Part shown: positions 16,386-25,766 of the stretch, piece after piece | How positions within the stretch are numbered: position 1 is the first letter of the stretch | Layout of the letters: every line of letters starts with the position of its first letter | Program-made: the position numbers and the translations under genes | Assembly: GCF_900215355.1 (NCBI RefSeq) | Contig: NZ_OBEA01000001.1 | Span: 372,001-436,000, forward strand | Direction of reading: 5' to 3' | DNA length: 64,000 nt | Origin: Pseudooceanicola antarcticus | GTDB taxonomy: Bacteria > Pseudomonadota > Alphaproteobacteria > Rhodobacterales > Rhodobacteraceae | The notes under the pieces: model-generated | Told to the model about the DNA's origin: nothing | Seen by the model: only the letters and a program-made list of their open reading frames with translations | Databases searched by the model: none

Positions 16386-17732
16386 ATGACCAATACAGAA
16401 CGCCGGATTTATCCCGGCTACACCTACTCCCGCGCGCCCATCGAAACCTGCTACTGGTCCGAGGACGTGCCCGACGCCAGTCTCGAACGTCCCGTTCTCG
16501 AGGGCAGCCACCGGGTGCCGGTGCTGGTCATCGGCGGCGGTTTCACCGGGCTGAACGCCGCGCTCGACCTGGCCCGCGCCGGCGAAGAGGTGATGCTGAT
16601 CGAGGCCCAGTTCCCGGCGTTCGGCGCCTCGGGGCGCAACGGCGGTTTCTGCTGCCTCGGCTCCTCGCGCGCCTCGGACCGGCAGCTGCGCCGCTTCGGC
16701 CCCGAAGAACCCGCCTCGGTGCGCCGCGCCGAGGCCGCCGCCGTGGCCCATGTGGAACGGCTGGTGAAGGATCTCGACCTGGACGTGGACCGCCACTCTA
16801 CCGGAGAGACCATCCTGGCCCATTCGCCCAGGGCCATGCGCGCCCTGAGGCACGAGGCAGAGGCGCTTTCGCAGGCCTATGGCGTCACCTGCCGGGTGCT
16901 GGAGAAATCGGACCTGGGCTGCGAGGGGCTGGAGGGCCCCACCTGGCATGGCGGTCTGCATGTGCCCATCGGGTTCGCCCTGCATCCGCGCAAATACGCC
17001 GCCGGCCTGCTGGCGGCGGCCGAGCGCGCGGGCGCGCGCATCCACGGGGGCACACCTGCCCTGCGTGTCGAACAGGCGGCGACGGGCCTGCGTGTCACGA
17101 CGCCTGCCGCCGAGATCCACGCCGACCGTGTGCTGATCGCCACCAATGGCTATACCGCCGAGAGCCTGCTGCCCTGGCTCAGGGGGCGGTTGCTGCCGGC
17201 GCAGAGCTCGGTCCTGACCACCCGCCGGATGAGCCAGGACGAGCTCGAGGCCCAGGGCTACTGGTCGCGTCAGATGGCCTATGAAGAACGGCGGCTGCTG
17301 CATTACTTCCACCTGACGCCGGACGGCCGCATGGTCTTCGGCCAGAGGGGCGGGTTGCTGTCCTCGCCACGGGTCGAAGCGAAGATCGCCGCCCGCGTCC
17401 GGGCCGACTTCGAGGCCGCCTTCCCCGCCTGGCGCCACGTCGAGACGCCGCACCACTGGTCCGGCATGGTCTGCCTGACGGCCTCGCTGACGCCCTATTG
17501 CGGACCGATCCCCGACATGCCCGGCGTCTTCGCCGCCTTCGGCTATCACGGCAACGGGGTGGCCATGGGATCTTACCTCGGGGCGCGGATGGCAGAGCTG
17601 TCGCGCGGAGAGACCCCTTCCGAGATCCTGCCCGCCGCCTTCGCCGCCCCGCCCCCGCGCTTCCCGTTGGGGCGTTTCCGCCGCGCCTTCCTGGCGGCGG
17701 AATACGGCATGGCGAAGCTCTTCGATCTGTGA
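16386..17732 (+). CDS. puuB: FAD-dependent oxidoreductase, PuuB-like (gamma-glutamyl)polyamine oxidase
   Basis: A 448-residue DAO-family flavoprotein. The dinucleotide-binding motif is VLVIGGGFTGLNAALDLA near residue 45, followed by AFGASGRNGGFCC, where PuuB-like enzymes hold the flavin. Mid-protein ATNGYTAESLLPWLRGRLLP and the C-terminal YHGNGVAMGSYLGARMAEL are typical of the group. By position at the end of a polyamine importer operon it probably oxidises putrescine or its gamma-glutamyl derivative to an aldehyde. No PuuA synthetase gene is in the window, so the exact substrate is uncertain; D-amino acid or sarcosine-type oxidation are alternatives. Confidence 0.8.
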   Translation: MTNTERRIYPGYTYSRAPIETCYWSEDVPDASLERPVLEGSHRVPVLVIGGGFTGLNAALDLARAGEEVMLIEAQFPAFGASGRNGGFCCLGSSRASDRQLRRFGPEEPASVRRAEAAAVAHVERLVKDLDLDVDRHSTGETILAHSPRAMRALRHEAEALSQAYGVTCRVLEKSDLGCEGLEGPTWHGGLHVPIGFALHPRKYAAGLLAAAERAGARIHGGTPALRVEQAATGLRVTTPAAEIHADRVLIATNGYTAESLLPWLRGRLLPAQSSVLTTRRMSQDELEAQGYWSRQMAYEERRLLHYFHLTPDGRMVFGQRGGLLSSPRVEAKIAARVRADFEAAFPAWRHVETPHHWSGMVCLTASLTPYCGPIPDMPGVFAAFGYHGNGVAMGSYLGARMAELSRGETPSEILPAAFAAPPPRFPLGRFRRAFLAAEYGMAKLFDL

Positions 17733-17760
17733 AGGGCCCCGCCGTGCCAGGCCTGCGGCC

Positions 17761-18588
17761 CTAGCCTTTCACACCGGCCGAGATCATCACGGCCTCGGTC
17801 ACGCGCTTCTGGAAGATCAGGTAGCCGATGATCACCGGGGCCGCGGCCAGCAGCGCCAGGGCCATCATCCGGGCATAGGCCACGCCGAAGGAATCCGTCA
17901 CCTGGGTGATCCCGACCGGGATGGTCATCATGCCTTCGCTGGTCACCACCAGGAAGGGCCAGAAGAAGTTGTTCCAGGCCGAGATGAAGGTGATGATCCC
18001 CAGCGCCGCGGTGATGCCCCAGTTGAGCGGCAGGTAGAGCTTGAAGAGCAGCGCGAAGTCGCCGCCTCCGTCCAGGACCACGGCTTCGCGCATCTCTTTC
18101 GGGATGGCGTCGAAGAACTGCTTGTAGACGATGATCACCACCGGAACGATGAGCTGCGGCAGGATGATGCCCCACCAGGTGTTCACCAGCCCGAGGTCGT
18201 TCATCAGCACGAATTGCGCGACATAGAGCGCCGGAACCGGCACCATGAAGCTGCCTACCACCACCAGGTAGAGCAGGCGGCGGCCGGGGAAGCGCAGCTG
18301 CGACAGCGCATAGGCGCACATCATGCCGGTGAGCAGCACCACCGCGGTGATGATCAGCGAGGTCCCGACCGAGTTCAGGTACCAGACCGGCAGTTTCGAG
18401 TTCTTCAGGATCTCGACGAAGGCGGCGAAGTTGAGCTCGTCGATGAGCCAGCCGGCATCGGCGACGATGCGGTTCTCGCTGCGCAGCGAGGTGGTGAGTG
18501 CCCAGTAGAGCGGGAAGATCCAGATCGCCGCGGCGATCAGCACGAGGGTGGTGAAGGCGATGTTGCGGGCCTGCTTGATGGTGATCAT
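17761..18588 (-). CDS. Sugar ABC transporter permease (MalG/AraQ type)
   Basis: A 275-residue CUT1-family permease with about six membrane helices. Visible are IWIFPLYWALTTSLRS at the N-terminus and the ATPase-docking loop REAVVLDGGGDFALLFKLYL. The start is the ATG at 18588, overlapping the upstream permease stop by 4 nt. It is the last gene of the arabinoside operon. Its stop is 28 bp from the end of the converging oxidase gene, with a short GC-rich palindromic gap between them. Confidence 0.9.
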   Translation of the reverse strand: MITIKQARNIAFTTLVLIAAAIWIFPLYWALTTSLRSENRIVADAGWLIDELNFAAFVEILKNSKLPVWYLNSVGTSLIITAVVLLTGMMCAYALSQLRFPGRRLLYLVVVGSFMVPVPALYVAQFVLMNDLGLVNTWWGIILPQLIVPVVIIVYKQFFDAIPKEMREAVVLDGGGDFALLFKLYLPLNWGITAALGIITFISAWNNFFWPFLVVTSEGMMTIPVGITQVTDSFGVAYARMMALALLAAAPVIIGYLIFQKRVTEAVMISAGVKG

Positions 18589-19469
18589 TTGCGGCCTCCC
18601 ATGCGCAGCAGCTGGAATTGCAGAACCGACAGCACGACGATGAACAGGAACAGCACCATGGCGATGGCCGAGGCGTAGCCTCCGTGGTTCAGCTGGAAGG
18701 CCTCGCGGTAGATCTGCATCAGCACGACGTAGGAGCGGTTGAAGGGCCCACCGTTGGACAGCAGGTAGACCTGGTCGAAGATCTTCAGCTGAAGGATCAG
18801 CTGCAGGGTCAGCACCAGCGCGATGACCGGCCAGAGCAGGGGCCAGGTGACGCGCCGGAAGCGCTGCCAGGCGGTGGCCCCGTCCAGGGCGGCGGCCTCG
18901 TAGAGATCGGCGGGGATGTTGCGCAGCCCGGCAATCAGCAGCAGCACGTTGAAGCCATTGGTCCACCAGATGGTCACCACGGCGATCATCGGCATCACCC
19001 AGTAGGGGTTCATGAACACCGGCACCGGCTTGCCGGTGATGGCGGCGATCACCGGCTGCAGGATGCCGAACTGGAAGTCGAGCATCCAGGCCCAGATCAT
19101 CGTCACCACCGAGACCGGCAGCACGAAGGGCAGGAAGAACAGGGTCAGCACCAGGGCCTGCATGCGGCCCTTCAGCTTGCTCACCGCCAGCGCGATCAGC
19201 AGCGCGATCACCGTGGTCGGGATCACCGTCAGCAGCACGAAATAGAAGTTGTTCCACAGCGAGGTGTAGAACAGCCGGTCGTTCAGCAGCTTGGCGTAAT
19301 TGCCCAGGCCGATCCACTCGCCCTTACCGATCAGCGGCGCATCCGTGAAGCTGAGCGCGATGACACTGAACGTCGGGTAGAGGAAGAAGGCGATGAAGAT
19401 GGACAGGAACGGGGCAATCATCAGGAATGCCGTCCGGCGTTCTCTGCGCCGACGCTTGGGTGTCAACAT
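18585..19469 (-). CDS. Sugar ABC transporter permease (MalF/AraP type)
   Basis: A 294-residue permease opening with a basic patch (KRRRRERR) and then FLMIAPFLSIFIAFFLYPTF, the usual first helix of MalF-like subunits. The EAA loop is YEAAALDGATAWQRFRRVTW. It pairs with the following permease to form the channel. It is preceded by the binding protein gene with a 73-bp gap, and overlaps the next permease by 4 nt. Confidence 0.9.
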   Translation of the reverse strand: MLTPKRRRRERRTAFLMIAPFLSIFIAFFLYPTFSVIALSFTDAPLIGKGEWIGLGNYAKLLNDRLFYTSLWNNFYFVLLTVIPTTVIALLIALAVSKLKGRMQALVLTLFFLPFVLPVSVVTMIWAWMLDFQFGILQPVIAAITGKPVPVFMNPYWVMPMIAVVTIWWTNGFNVLLLIAGLRNIPADLYEAAALDGATAWQRFRRVTWPLLWPVIALVLTLQLILQLKIFDQVYLLSNGGPFNRSYVVLMQIYREAFQLNHGGYASAIAMVLFLFIVVLSVLQFQLLRMGGRK

Positions 19470-19542
19470 GGGGGCCTTCCATCCACTTTGGTCTTCGGAT
19501 GCCGGGGGCCGGCCCTGACGGGCAGGCCCCCGGCGGTCTCGA

Positions 19543-20820
19543 TCAGTCCAGCAGCGATTGCAGCTGGTCTTTCATCTGTGCCGCAGCGTCTTCAGGGCTG
19601 AGGAAACCATGAACGGCAGGGGCGATCAGATTATCCACCGCATCGTAGATGGGCGAAGCCACACCGGCGATCTTCGAGCGCGGATCGAAGGCCGCGTTCT
19701 GTGCCAGCGAGGCATAAGTGGCATTGGGCTGCAGCGCGGCGTAGGCGTCGCTGTCGACCGTGGGCGTATAGGCGGGAATGTGGCCCGCACCGGCCCAGGC
19801 CAGCGAATGCTCCTGCATCCAGCCGATGACCGTCAGGACCGCGTCGCGGGTCTCGGCGGACATGTCGGGATCATTGGGGATGGCGAAGGCGTGGCTGTCC
19901 GCCCAGGTGGCGGGCTGCTCGAGCAACTGGGGCACCTCGTTGGCGAACCAGTCGAAGCCCAGGGTCTCGGCCTCGGCGGAATCCTTGAAGGTCGGGACCT
20001 CCCAGACGCCGTTGATGTGCAGCAGCGACTTGCCGCCCGAGAAGAGCGCCACCGACGCCTCGTAGGAGGCCTGCTCGGGGATCAGCCCCTCGGCGCGCCA
20101 GTCGGCCAGGATCTGGATCGACTTCACGGCCTTGTCCAGGTTGTCGCCGGCCAGGACCTCGCCATCGGTCAGCATCTCGCCGCCCTGCTGACGCATGAGG
20201 GTGTAGAACATCCGCCAGGTGCCGCCGCCGCCTTCGGACTGGAAGCTGAGCGGATCGCTGAAGCCCTGCTCCTTGGCCCAGGTCAACAGCTCGGTCATGT
20301 CCTCGACCGAGTCGAGGCCGGTGAGGTTGCCGTCGGCGTCCAGCCAGTCGGTGCCCTCGAGCGCGGTGCGGTTGTAGTAGGTGACCACGGCGTGGATGTC
20401 GAAGGGCACCGCCATCAGCGTGCCGTCATCGGTCGAGGCTGCGGCCAGCGGGGCCTCGAAGAAGTCACCGGCCGACAGGCCCGCGGTCTCGAGATCCGCC
20501 GCGGTGATCGGAGACAGCACGCCCTCTTCCAGCGCCAGCGGCAGGCGCGACAGGTGGTAGGTCATCACGTCGGGTCCCTGGCCGACGGCGACCGAAGTAC
20601 GCACCTTGGTATAGAAGGGCAGGCCCCAGTCCAGAGTGGTGCCGTTGATCTGGATGTCGGAATGCTCGGCGTTGAACTCCTCGATCAGCGCCTTCATCCG
20701 CACGCCGTCACCGCCGCCGAGGAAGTCCCACCATTCGACTTCGACCTGCGCCATGGCCGGAGCCGCAAGGCCCAGGGTCAGCGCGGAGACCGCTGCTAAT
20801 GTCTTGAAAGTCCGTTTCAT
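19543..20820 (-). CDS. Sugar ABC transporter, periplasmic substrate-binding protein
   Basis: A 425-residue family 1 (MalE-like) binding protein. It has a Sec signal peptide, MKRTFKTLAAVSALTLGLAA up to PAMAQ, then VEVEWWDFLGGGDGVRMKAL and later LLHINGVWEVPTFKDSAEAE, a pattern common to oligosaccharide-binding proteins. It is the third gene after the arabinofuranosidase, so arabinan or arabinoxylan oligosaccharides are the inferred ligand. A strong GGAGGAG precedes the ATG at 20820. Confidence 0.9.
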   Translation of the reverse strand: MKRTFKTLAAVSALTLGLAAPAMAQVEVEWWDFLGGGDGVRMKALIEEFNAEHSDIQINGTTLDWGLPFYTKVRTSVAVGQGPDVMTYHLSRLPLALEEGVLSPITAADLETAGLSAGDFFEAPLAAASTDDGTLMAVPFDIHAVVTYYNRTALEGTDWLDADGNLTGLDSVEDMTELLTWAKEQGFSDPLSFQSEGGGGTWRMFYTLMRQQGGEMLTDGEVLAGDNLDKAVKSIQILADWRAEGLIPEQASYEASVALFSGGKSLLHINGVWEVPTFKDSAEAETLGFDWFANEVPQLLEQPATWADSHAFAIPNDPDMSAETRDAVLTVIGWMQEHSLAWAGAGHIPAYTPTVDSDAYAALQPNATYASLAQNAAFDPRSKIAGVASPIYDAVDNLIAPAVHGFLSPEDAAAQMKDQLQSLLD

Positions 20821-20850
20821 GTTTTCTCCTCCTCCAAAATATTCAGTTTT

Positions 20851-21936
20851 TCACCGAATTCTCTTGTCCTCTTCGTCGAAGACGAAGATGCGGCCACCCT
20901 CGGGGGTGACCGTCTGCGTCGTGCCGCCCATGTCGTGGCGGGCACCGGATTGCTGGAAGATCACGGGCTCCCCCCCCTCAAGGGTGCCGTGCTGGTAGGA
21001 CATGCCGCCCAGTTCCTCGGCCACGTCCACCGCCACGCGCAGGCCGGGACCATCGGTCAGGCTGAGGTGCTCGGGGCGGATGCCGATGGTGATCTTCGCG
21101 CCCTCGGCGGGCGGATTCTCCAGGGCCACGTCGAAGCTCTGGTCGCCCTGTCCGTCCAGCTGCGCGGTGATGCCGCCCGCGGTCCGCGCGGTCACCGTCG
21201 CGGCGAAGAAGTTCATCGACGGAGAGCCGATGAACCCTGCCACGAAGCGGTTGGACGGGTCGTCGTAGAGATCCAGCGGCGCGCCGGATTGCTGCACGTA
21301 GCCGCCCTGGAGCACGAAGATCTTGTCGGCCAGGGTCATTGCTTCGACCTGGTCATGGGTGACGTAGATCATCGTCGCGCCAAGCGCCTTGTGCAGCCGC
21401 GCCAGCTCGAGGCGCATCTGCACCCGAAGCTCGGCATCGAGGTTCGACAGCGGCTCGTCGAACAGGAAGACCTCGGGCGCGCGGACGATGGCGCGGCCGA
21501 TGGCGACCCGCTGGCGCTGGCCGCCGGAAAGCTGCGAGGGCTTCTTCTCGAGGTGGTCGGTCAGCTGCAGGATCGCTGCCGCCTCCTGGACCTTCTTGGT
21601 GACCTCGGCCTTGGGACGCTTGGCCAGGCGCAGGCTGAAGGCCATGTTCTCGAAGACCGACAGATGCGGGTAGAGCGCATAGGACTGAAAGACCATGGCG
21701 ACGCCACGATCGGCAGGATCCTCGTCGGTGACCTCCCGTTCACCGATATGGATCTTGCCATCCGTGGTGTCCTCAAGCCCCGCCACCATGCGCAGCAGGG
21801 TCGACTTCCCGCAACCCGACGGGCCGACGAAGACCGCGAATTCCCCGCGGCGGATCTCCATGTCCACGCCGCGGATCACTTTCATCGGTCCAAAGCTCTT
21901 CTGGACCCCTTGCAGATGAACGCCCATGTCCTCCAT
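20851..21936 (-). CDS. Sugar ABC transporter ATP-binding protein (MsmK/UgpC type)
   Basis: A 361-residue CUT1 ATPase: Walker A GPSGCGKSTLL, signature LSGGQRQRVAIGRAIV, Walker B VFLFDEPLSNLDAELR, switch VTHDQVEAM, and the C-terminal TOBE domain with IGIRPEHLSL. I prefer the ATG at 21936 (MEDMGVHLQG), which has GGAGG six bases upstream, over one eight codons earlier that has only a poor ribosome site. It is placed between the arabinofuranosidase and the binding-protein gene in a tight minus-strand operon. Confidence 0.92.
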   Translation of the reverse strand: MEDMGVHLQGVQKSFGPMKVIRGVDMEIRRGEFAVFVGPSGCGKSTLLRMVAGLEDTTDGKIHIGEREVTDEDPADRGVAMVFQSYALYPHLSVFENMAFSLRLAKRPKAEVTKKVQEAAAILQLTDHLEKKPSQLSGGQRQRVAIGRAIVRAPEVFLFDEPLSNLDAELRVQMRLELARLHKALGATMIYVTHDQVEAMTLADKIFVLQGGYVQQSGAPLDLYDDPSNRFVAGFIGSPSMNFFAATVTARTAGGITAQLDGQGDQSFDVALENPPAEGAKITIGIRPEHLSLTDGPGLRVAVDVAEELGGMSYQHGTLEGGEPVIFQQSGARHDMGGTTQTVTPEGGRIFVFDEEDKRIR

Positions 21937-21985
21937 GGCGGTTCCTCCCCCCATATTCATGTCTTTCAGCTCGTCTCCCCCCTGT

Positions 21986-23503
21986 TTATCCGACCGAGAG
22001 CCGGATCAAGGAATAGGAGAAGGCCGGCAGCTCGCCCTTGAGCGATCCGTCGACGACTCCCAGCTTGTCGCCCTTGCGCGGCTTGATGCGGTCGGGCTCG
22101 GCCTCGGTGTTGGCCACCCGCGCCTCGCTGAAGTCGCCGCCCATCACCTGGTGGTCGATGATCGTCACGTTGTCGAAGCCCTGCAGGTCCAGACTGACCT
22201 CCATCGGTTCCTCGAGGCTGCGGTTGATGGCGAAGAGGGTCACCGACTTGCCGTCGGGCGCCAGCACGGCGGCGATATCTAGGAAGTTCACGTCCTGCGC
22301 CGCATCCTCGTCGTAGCGCGGGCAGTCCACGGCGACGTTGAGCGCGGTGCCGCGGCCATGGAGGCTGGCGAACTGGTAGGGATAGTAGATCGAGGTCGCC
22401 CAGGCGCTGCCGCCCCTGGTGGTGCGGATCGGGGCGATCACGTTCACCAGCTGCGCGATACAGGCGATCTTCACCCGGTCCGAACGGCGGATGAACTCGT
22501 TCAGCAGACCGCCGACGAAGATCGCATCCTCGAGGTTGTAATCCTCTTCCAGCAGCGCCGGCGCCTCGGGCCAGTCCCAGGAGTGCCAGTTCTTACTGTC
22601 CTGCTCGCGGTTGTGATACCAGACGTTCCACTCGTCGAAGCAGATGTAGATATCGTTCTTGGCCCGCTTCTTGGCCTTCACGTAGTCGATGACCCCGGCG
22701 ATGGACTGGATGTAGCGGCCGGTCTCTTCGATCTTGGCGAAGTAGTTCAGCGTGTTGCGGCTGGTGTTGCCGAAGTACTTGTGCAGCGAGATGTAATCGA
22801 CGTTCTCATAGCATTCCTCCAGCACCTGGCGTTCCCAGTCGGGATAGGTGGGCATGCCATCGTTGGACGAGCCGCAGACCACGGTCTCGATCCCGCCGCC
22901 GAAGGCCTTCACCGCCTTCGAGGTCTCATCCGCCAGGCGACCGTATTCCTTGGCCTCCATGTGACCGATCTGCCAGGGGCCATCCATCTCGTTGCCGAGG
23001 CACCACATCTTCACGCCATAGGGGCTCTCGACCCCGTGGCTGCGCCGCAGGTCGCTCCAGTAGGTGCCCGAGGGGTGGTTGCAATATTCGACGAAGTTGC
23101 GCGCCTCCTCGATGCCGCGGGTGCCCAGGTTGACCGCCAGCATCATCTCGATGCCCGCATCCTCGGCCCAACCGGCGAATTCGTTGATGCCGACCTGGTT
23201 GGTCTCCTTCGAGCGCCAGGCAAGATCGAGACGCACCGGACGATCCTCTTGCGGACCGATGCCGTCCTCCCACTTGTAGGCCGAGACGAAGTTGCCACCC
23301 GGATAGCGGATCGCGGGGATGTTCAGCCCCCGGACAAGCTCCAGGACATCGGTGCGGAACCCCTGCGCATTGGCCGTGGGATGGTCCGGTTCATAGATGC
23401 CGCTGTAGATGGCGCGGCCCATATGCTCGATGAAGGCGGAATAGAGACGATCATCAATCCTGGCGATCTTGTAGTCCCGATGAACTGTTGCGCGGCCCTT
23501 CAT
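21986..23503 (-). CDS. abfA: Alpha-N-arabinofuranosidase, glycoside hydrolase family 51
   Basis: A 505-residue retaining glycosidase that releases arabinose from arabinosides. N-terminal FIEHMGRAIYSGIYEP, IPAIRYPGGNFVSAYKWEDG and the acid/base glutamate in WCLGNEMDGPWQ identify GH51. The nucleophile glutamate is in ICFDEWNVWY. The C-terminal all-beta domain (about 380-505) has LAPDGKSVTLFAINRS. There is no signal peptide, so it acts in the cytoplasm on imported oligosaccharides. It is the first gene of an operon with the ATPase, binding protein and two permeases. Its promoter should lie in the AT-rich gap upstream. Confidence 0.93.
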   Translation of the reverse strand: MKGRATVHRDYKIARIDDRLYSAFIEHMGRAIYSGIYEPDHPTANAQGFRTDVLELVRGLNIPAIRYPGGNFVSAYKWEDGIGPQEDRPVRLDLAWRSKETNQVGINEFAGWAEDAGIEMMLAVNLGTRGIEEARNFVEYCNHPSGTYWSDLRRSHGVESPYGVKMWCLGNEMDGPWQIGHMEAKEYGRLADETSKAVKAFGGGIETVVCGSSNDGMPTYPDWERQVLEECYENVDYISLHKYFGNTSRNTLNYFAKIEETGRYIQSIAGVIDYVKAKKRAKNDIYICFDEWNVWYHNREQDSKNWHSWDWPEAPALLEEDYNLEDAIFVGGLLNEFIRRSDRVKIACIAQLVNVIAPIRTTRGGSAWATSIYYPYQFASLHGRGTALNVAVDCPRYDEDAAQDVNFLDIAAVLAPDGKSVTLFAINRSLEEPMEVSLDLQGFDNVTIIDHQVMGGDFSEARVANTEAEPDRIKPRKGDKLGVVDGSLKGELPAFSYSLIRLSVG

Positions 23504-23612
23504 AGCCCCTCCCGATACGAATCCTGATTGACGGGACCCTACGCAGCGGAAGCGTTAACAGAAATTTACTTTTTCTTCTCTCGCGTTGACAGAATTGATA
23601 ACAAAAGGCGGT
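23504..23612 (-). promoter_or_regulatory. AT-rich control region upstream of abfA
   Basis: This 109-bp gap between the LysR gene and abfA is much richer in A and T than its surroundings (TTACTTTTTCTTCTCT on the plus strand). It carries GTTGACAGAATTGATAAC at about 23585-23602, a site with partial dyad symmetry. It is the logical place for the abfA operon promoter and for a regulator site. I cannot identify a convincing -35/-10 pair on the minus strand. Confidence 0.4.
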
Positions 23613-24581
23613 TTACGCCCCTGAAATACGGCTCTTGACCAGATCTAGAAGGCGCGAAGCGGCCGGAGAAATCAGGCGATCTCGCGGGCAAAGCACGTAA
23701 TATGGCTCGATCGCGATGGGTCTTTCGGTCTCGAGCAGGGTCAGATCGGCGCAATAGGGCGGCGAGAGCAGCAGGTCCGCGACCTCCTGGGTGACCACCG
23801 CGATGACGTCCGAATCCCGCAGCAGCGCCATGATCGCGACGACCGAGGCGGTCTTGATCATGCTCTGCGGCAGGTCGATGCCCTCTTCGTAGAAGGCGAT
23901 CTCGAGCGCATGGCGAATCGGCGCGCCACGGTCCTGCATGGTCCACAATGCGTCCTGAAGTTCGGCCAGGGCTATCGGGCCGGCGTCGGCCAGCGGATGG
24001 CTGCGCCGCACCATGAGCAGGATCGACTCGGTCTTGGCGGGGATGATGTCGAAGTCGCGGGAATAATCATGCGAGCCCACGCGGCTCAGGGTGAAGTCGT
24101 AGTCACCCCGCTCCAGCCCCAGCATGAGATGCGACGAGGACGAGACATCGAGCGAGACATCGACCTGCGGCGCGATGTGCTTGAGATCCAGGATCGAGGG
24201 GATCAGCACCGCCAGCGCGCCGCCGGTCACCGCGCCGACCCGCACGGCACCGCCCTGCCCGCCGAGATGGGCCGAGAATTCCTCTGCCATCTGGTCGACA
24301 TCATGGACCAGCTTGCGGGCATGTCGGGCCAGGACCTGGCCTGCCGGGGTCGGCACCATGCCCTTGGCCTTGCGCTCGAACAATTCCGTTTCAAGCTGCG
24401 TCTCCATGTCGGCCAGCATGCGCGAGGCGGCGGGCGTGGTCATGCCGCAGGCGTCTGCCGCCAGGCGCAGCTTGCCATGGGTGGAGATGGCAGAGATCAG
24501 GCGCAGCTGAACCGGCCGGAGAGAGCGAAGATAAAGACCCAATTGCTTACAAACCCGGTTTCCTGTTGTCGCCTGCGCCAA
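23613..24581 (-). CDS. LysR-family transcriptional regulator
   Basis: A 322-residue LysR protein. The helix-turn-helix at about 22-82 reads LRLISAISTHGKLRLAADAC and PAASRMLADMETQLETELFE. The effector-binding domain starts near VRVGAVTGGALAVLIPSILDL and ends with LISPAASRLLDLVKSRI. The profile resembles the GbpR group that controls sugar binding-protein genes. It sits upstream of the arabinofuranosidase/ABC operon on the same strand, so control of that operon by an arabinose-type inducer is inferred. Confidence 0.85.
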   Translation of the reverse strand: MAQATTGNRVCKQLGLYLRSLRPVQLRLISAISTHGKLRLAADACGMTTPAASRMLADMETQLETELFERKAKGMVPTPAGQVLARHARKLVHDVDQMAEEFSAHLGGQGGAVRVGAVTGGALAVLIPSILDLKHIAPQVDVSLDVSSSSHLMLGLERGDYDFTLSRVGSHDYSRDFDIIPAKTESILLMVRRSHPLADAGPIALAELQDALWTMQDRGAPIRHALEIAFYEEGIDLPQSMIKTASVVAIMALLRDSDVIAVVTQEVADLLLSPPYCADLTLLETERPIAIEPYYVLCPRDRLISPAASRLLDLVKSRISGA

Positions 24582-24657
24582 CCATGCTGGAGAAGGACAA
24601 GGCTCTGCAAGGGGCGGCGGTGGAGCGGGTCCCTGCCCCCGCCCCGGTACCGTCGCC

Positions 24658-25578
24658 TCAGGTCGGGGTCTTGGCCGAGCGCGCCGCCTCGCGCTTCAGG
24701 CCCAGATGGCGCTCGCGCAGGATGATGATCACCCCCGCCGAGATGATGATCGCCGCCCCGAGCAGCATTTGCGGGGTCGGCACCTCGTCGAAGATGAAAT
24801 AGCCGATGCCCAGGGCAAAGAGCATCGAGGCATAGTCGAAGGGCGCCACCACCGAAGCATCGGCGAAGCGGTAGCTGGAGGTCAGGAAGATCTGCCCCAT
24901 CCCGCCGATGAGCCCCGCCGTGATCAGCATCAGCACCGTCGGTATCGAGGGCACGGCCCAGCCGAAGGGCAGGGTCAGCAGCGACAGCAGGGTCGAGGTG
25001 ACCGAGAACCAGAAGACGATGGCCGAGGTCTGCTCGCTCCGCACCATGTTGCGGATGTGAACCTGGGCAAGGGCGGCGCAGACCGCGCCGAAAAGGACGA
25101 TGATCGCGCCGACCGCCTCGGTCACCTGCATGGTGTCGTCGCCCAGGGTGCTGAGCCGTGGCGCCAGCACGATCAGCACGCCGACCAGGCCCAGGAAGAC
25201 CGCGCCCAGGCGGTAGATGCCGACCTTCTCGGACAGGAACATCGCGGCGAAGACCACCGTCAGCAGCGGTGCCGCATAGCCAAGCGCGGTGACCTCGGGC
25301 AGCGGAAGAAGGGCCAGGCCGGCAAAGCCGCACCCCATGCCCATGGTGCCGATGAGCCCGCGCCAGACGTGGGCCTGGGGTGATTTCACCCGCCAGCCGG
25401 TGGTCAGGTCACCGCGCAGGGCCAGCCAGCCCAGGATCACCGGCAGGGCGAAGAACGAACGGAAGAAGACCGACTGGCCCGGCGGCACCTCGGCCGACCC
25501 GGCCTTGATCAGCGAGGACATGGTGATGAAGCAGAGCACCGCGACGAGTTTCAGGAGGATGCCCTTGAGCGGCTGCAT
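24658..25578 (-). CDS. DMT-superfamily transporter with two EamA domains
   Basis: A 306-residue membrane protein with about ten helices in two repeated EamA halves (first half with WLALRGDLTTGWRV and WRGLIGTMGMGCGFAGLALL; second half with IVFWFSVTSTLLSLLTLPFG and YASMLFALGIGYFIFDEVP). It ends with a basic tail. Members export amino acids, nucleosides or other metabolites, and the substrate here is unknown. The gene ends 76 bp before the LysR gene on the same strand and could belong to its transcript. Confidence 0.85.
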   Translation of the reverse strand: MQPLKGILLKLVAVLCFITMSSLIKAGSAEVPPGQSVFFRSFFALPVILGWLALRGDLTTGWRVKSPQAHVWRGLIGTMGMGCGFAGLALLPLPEVTALGYAAPLLTVVFAAMFLSEKVGIYRLGAVFLGLVGVLIVLAPRLSTLGDDTMQVTEAVGAIIVLFGAVCAALAQVHIRNMVRSEQTSAIVFWFSVTSTLLSLLTLPFGWAVPSIPTVLMLITAGLIGGMGQIFLTSSYRFADASVVAPFDYASMLFALGIGYFIFDEVPTPQMLLGAAIIISAGVIIILRERHLGLKREAARSAKTPT

Positions 25579-25766
25579 GGCCCTTGCCTTTCCGGTGGGT
25601 TACGCGGCGTTTGTCGCGCGCGGCAGGTAGGAGGTCAATTGCCAAGGCGGGTTTGCATCCGCGCCACAGCTTCCGCCCCGGCGGCCCGACAGGGCCCGAG
25701 CCAGATTGACCCTCCGTGGCCGAAAGGTCATCTTGGCGCGCAATCCCCGCCACGAAAGATCCCCCC

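Noticed and set aside
15213-17549. A 778-codon minus-strand frame across the permease and oxidase genes
   Set aside because: His/Gly/Asp-rich shadow with no family similarity; permease helices and the flavin motif are on the plus strand.
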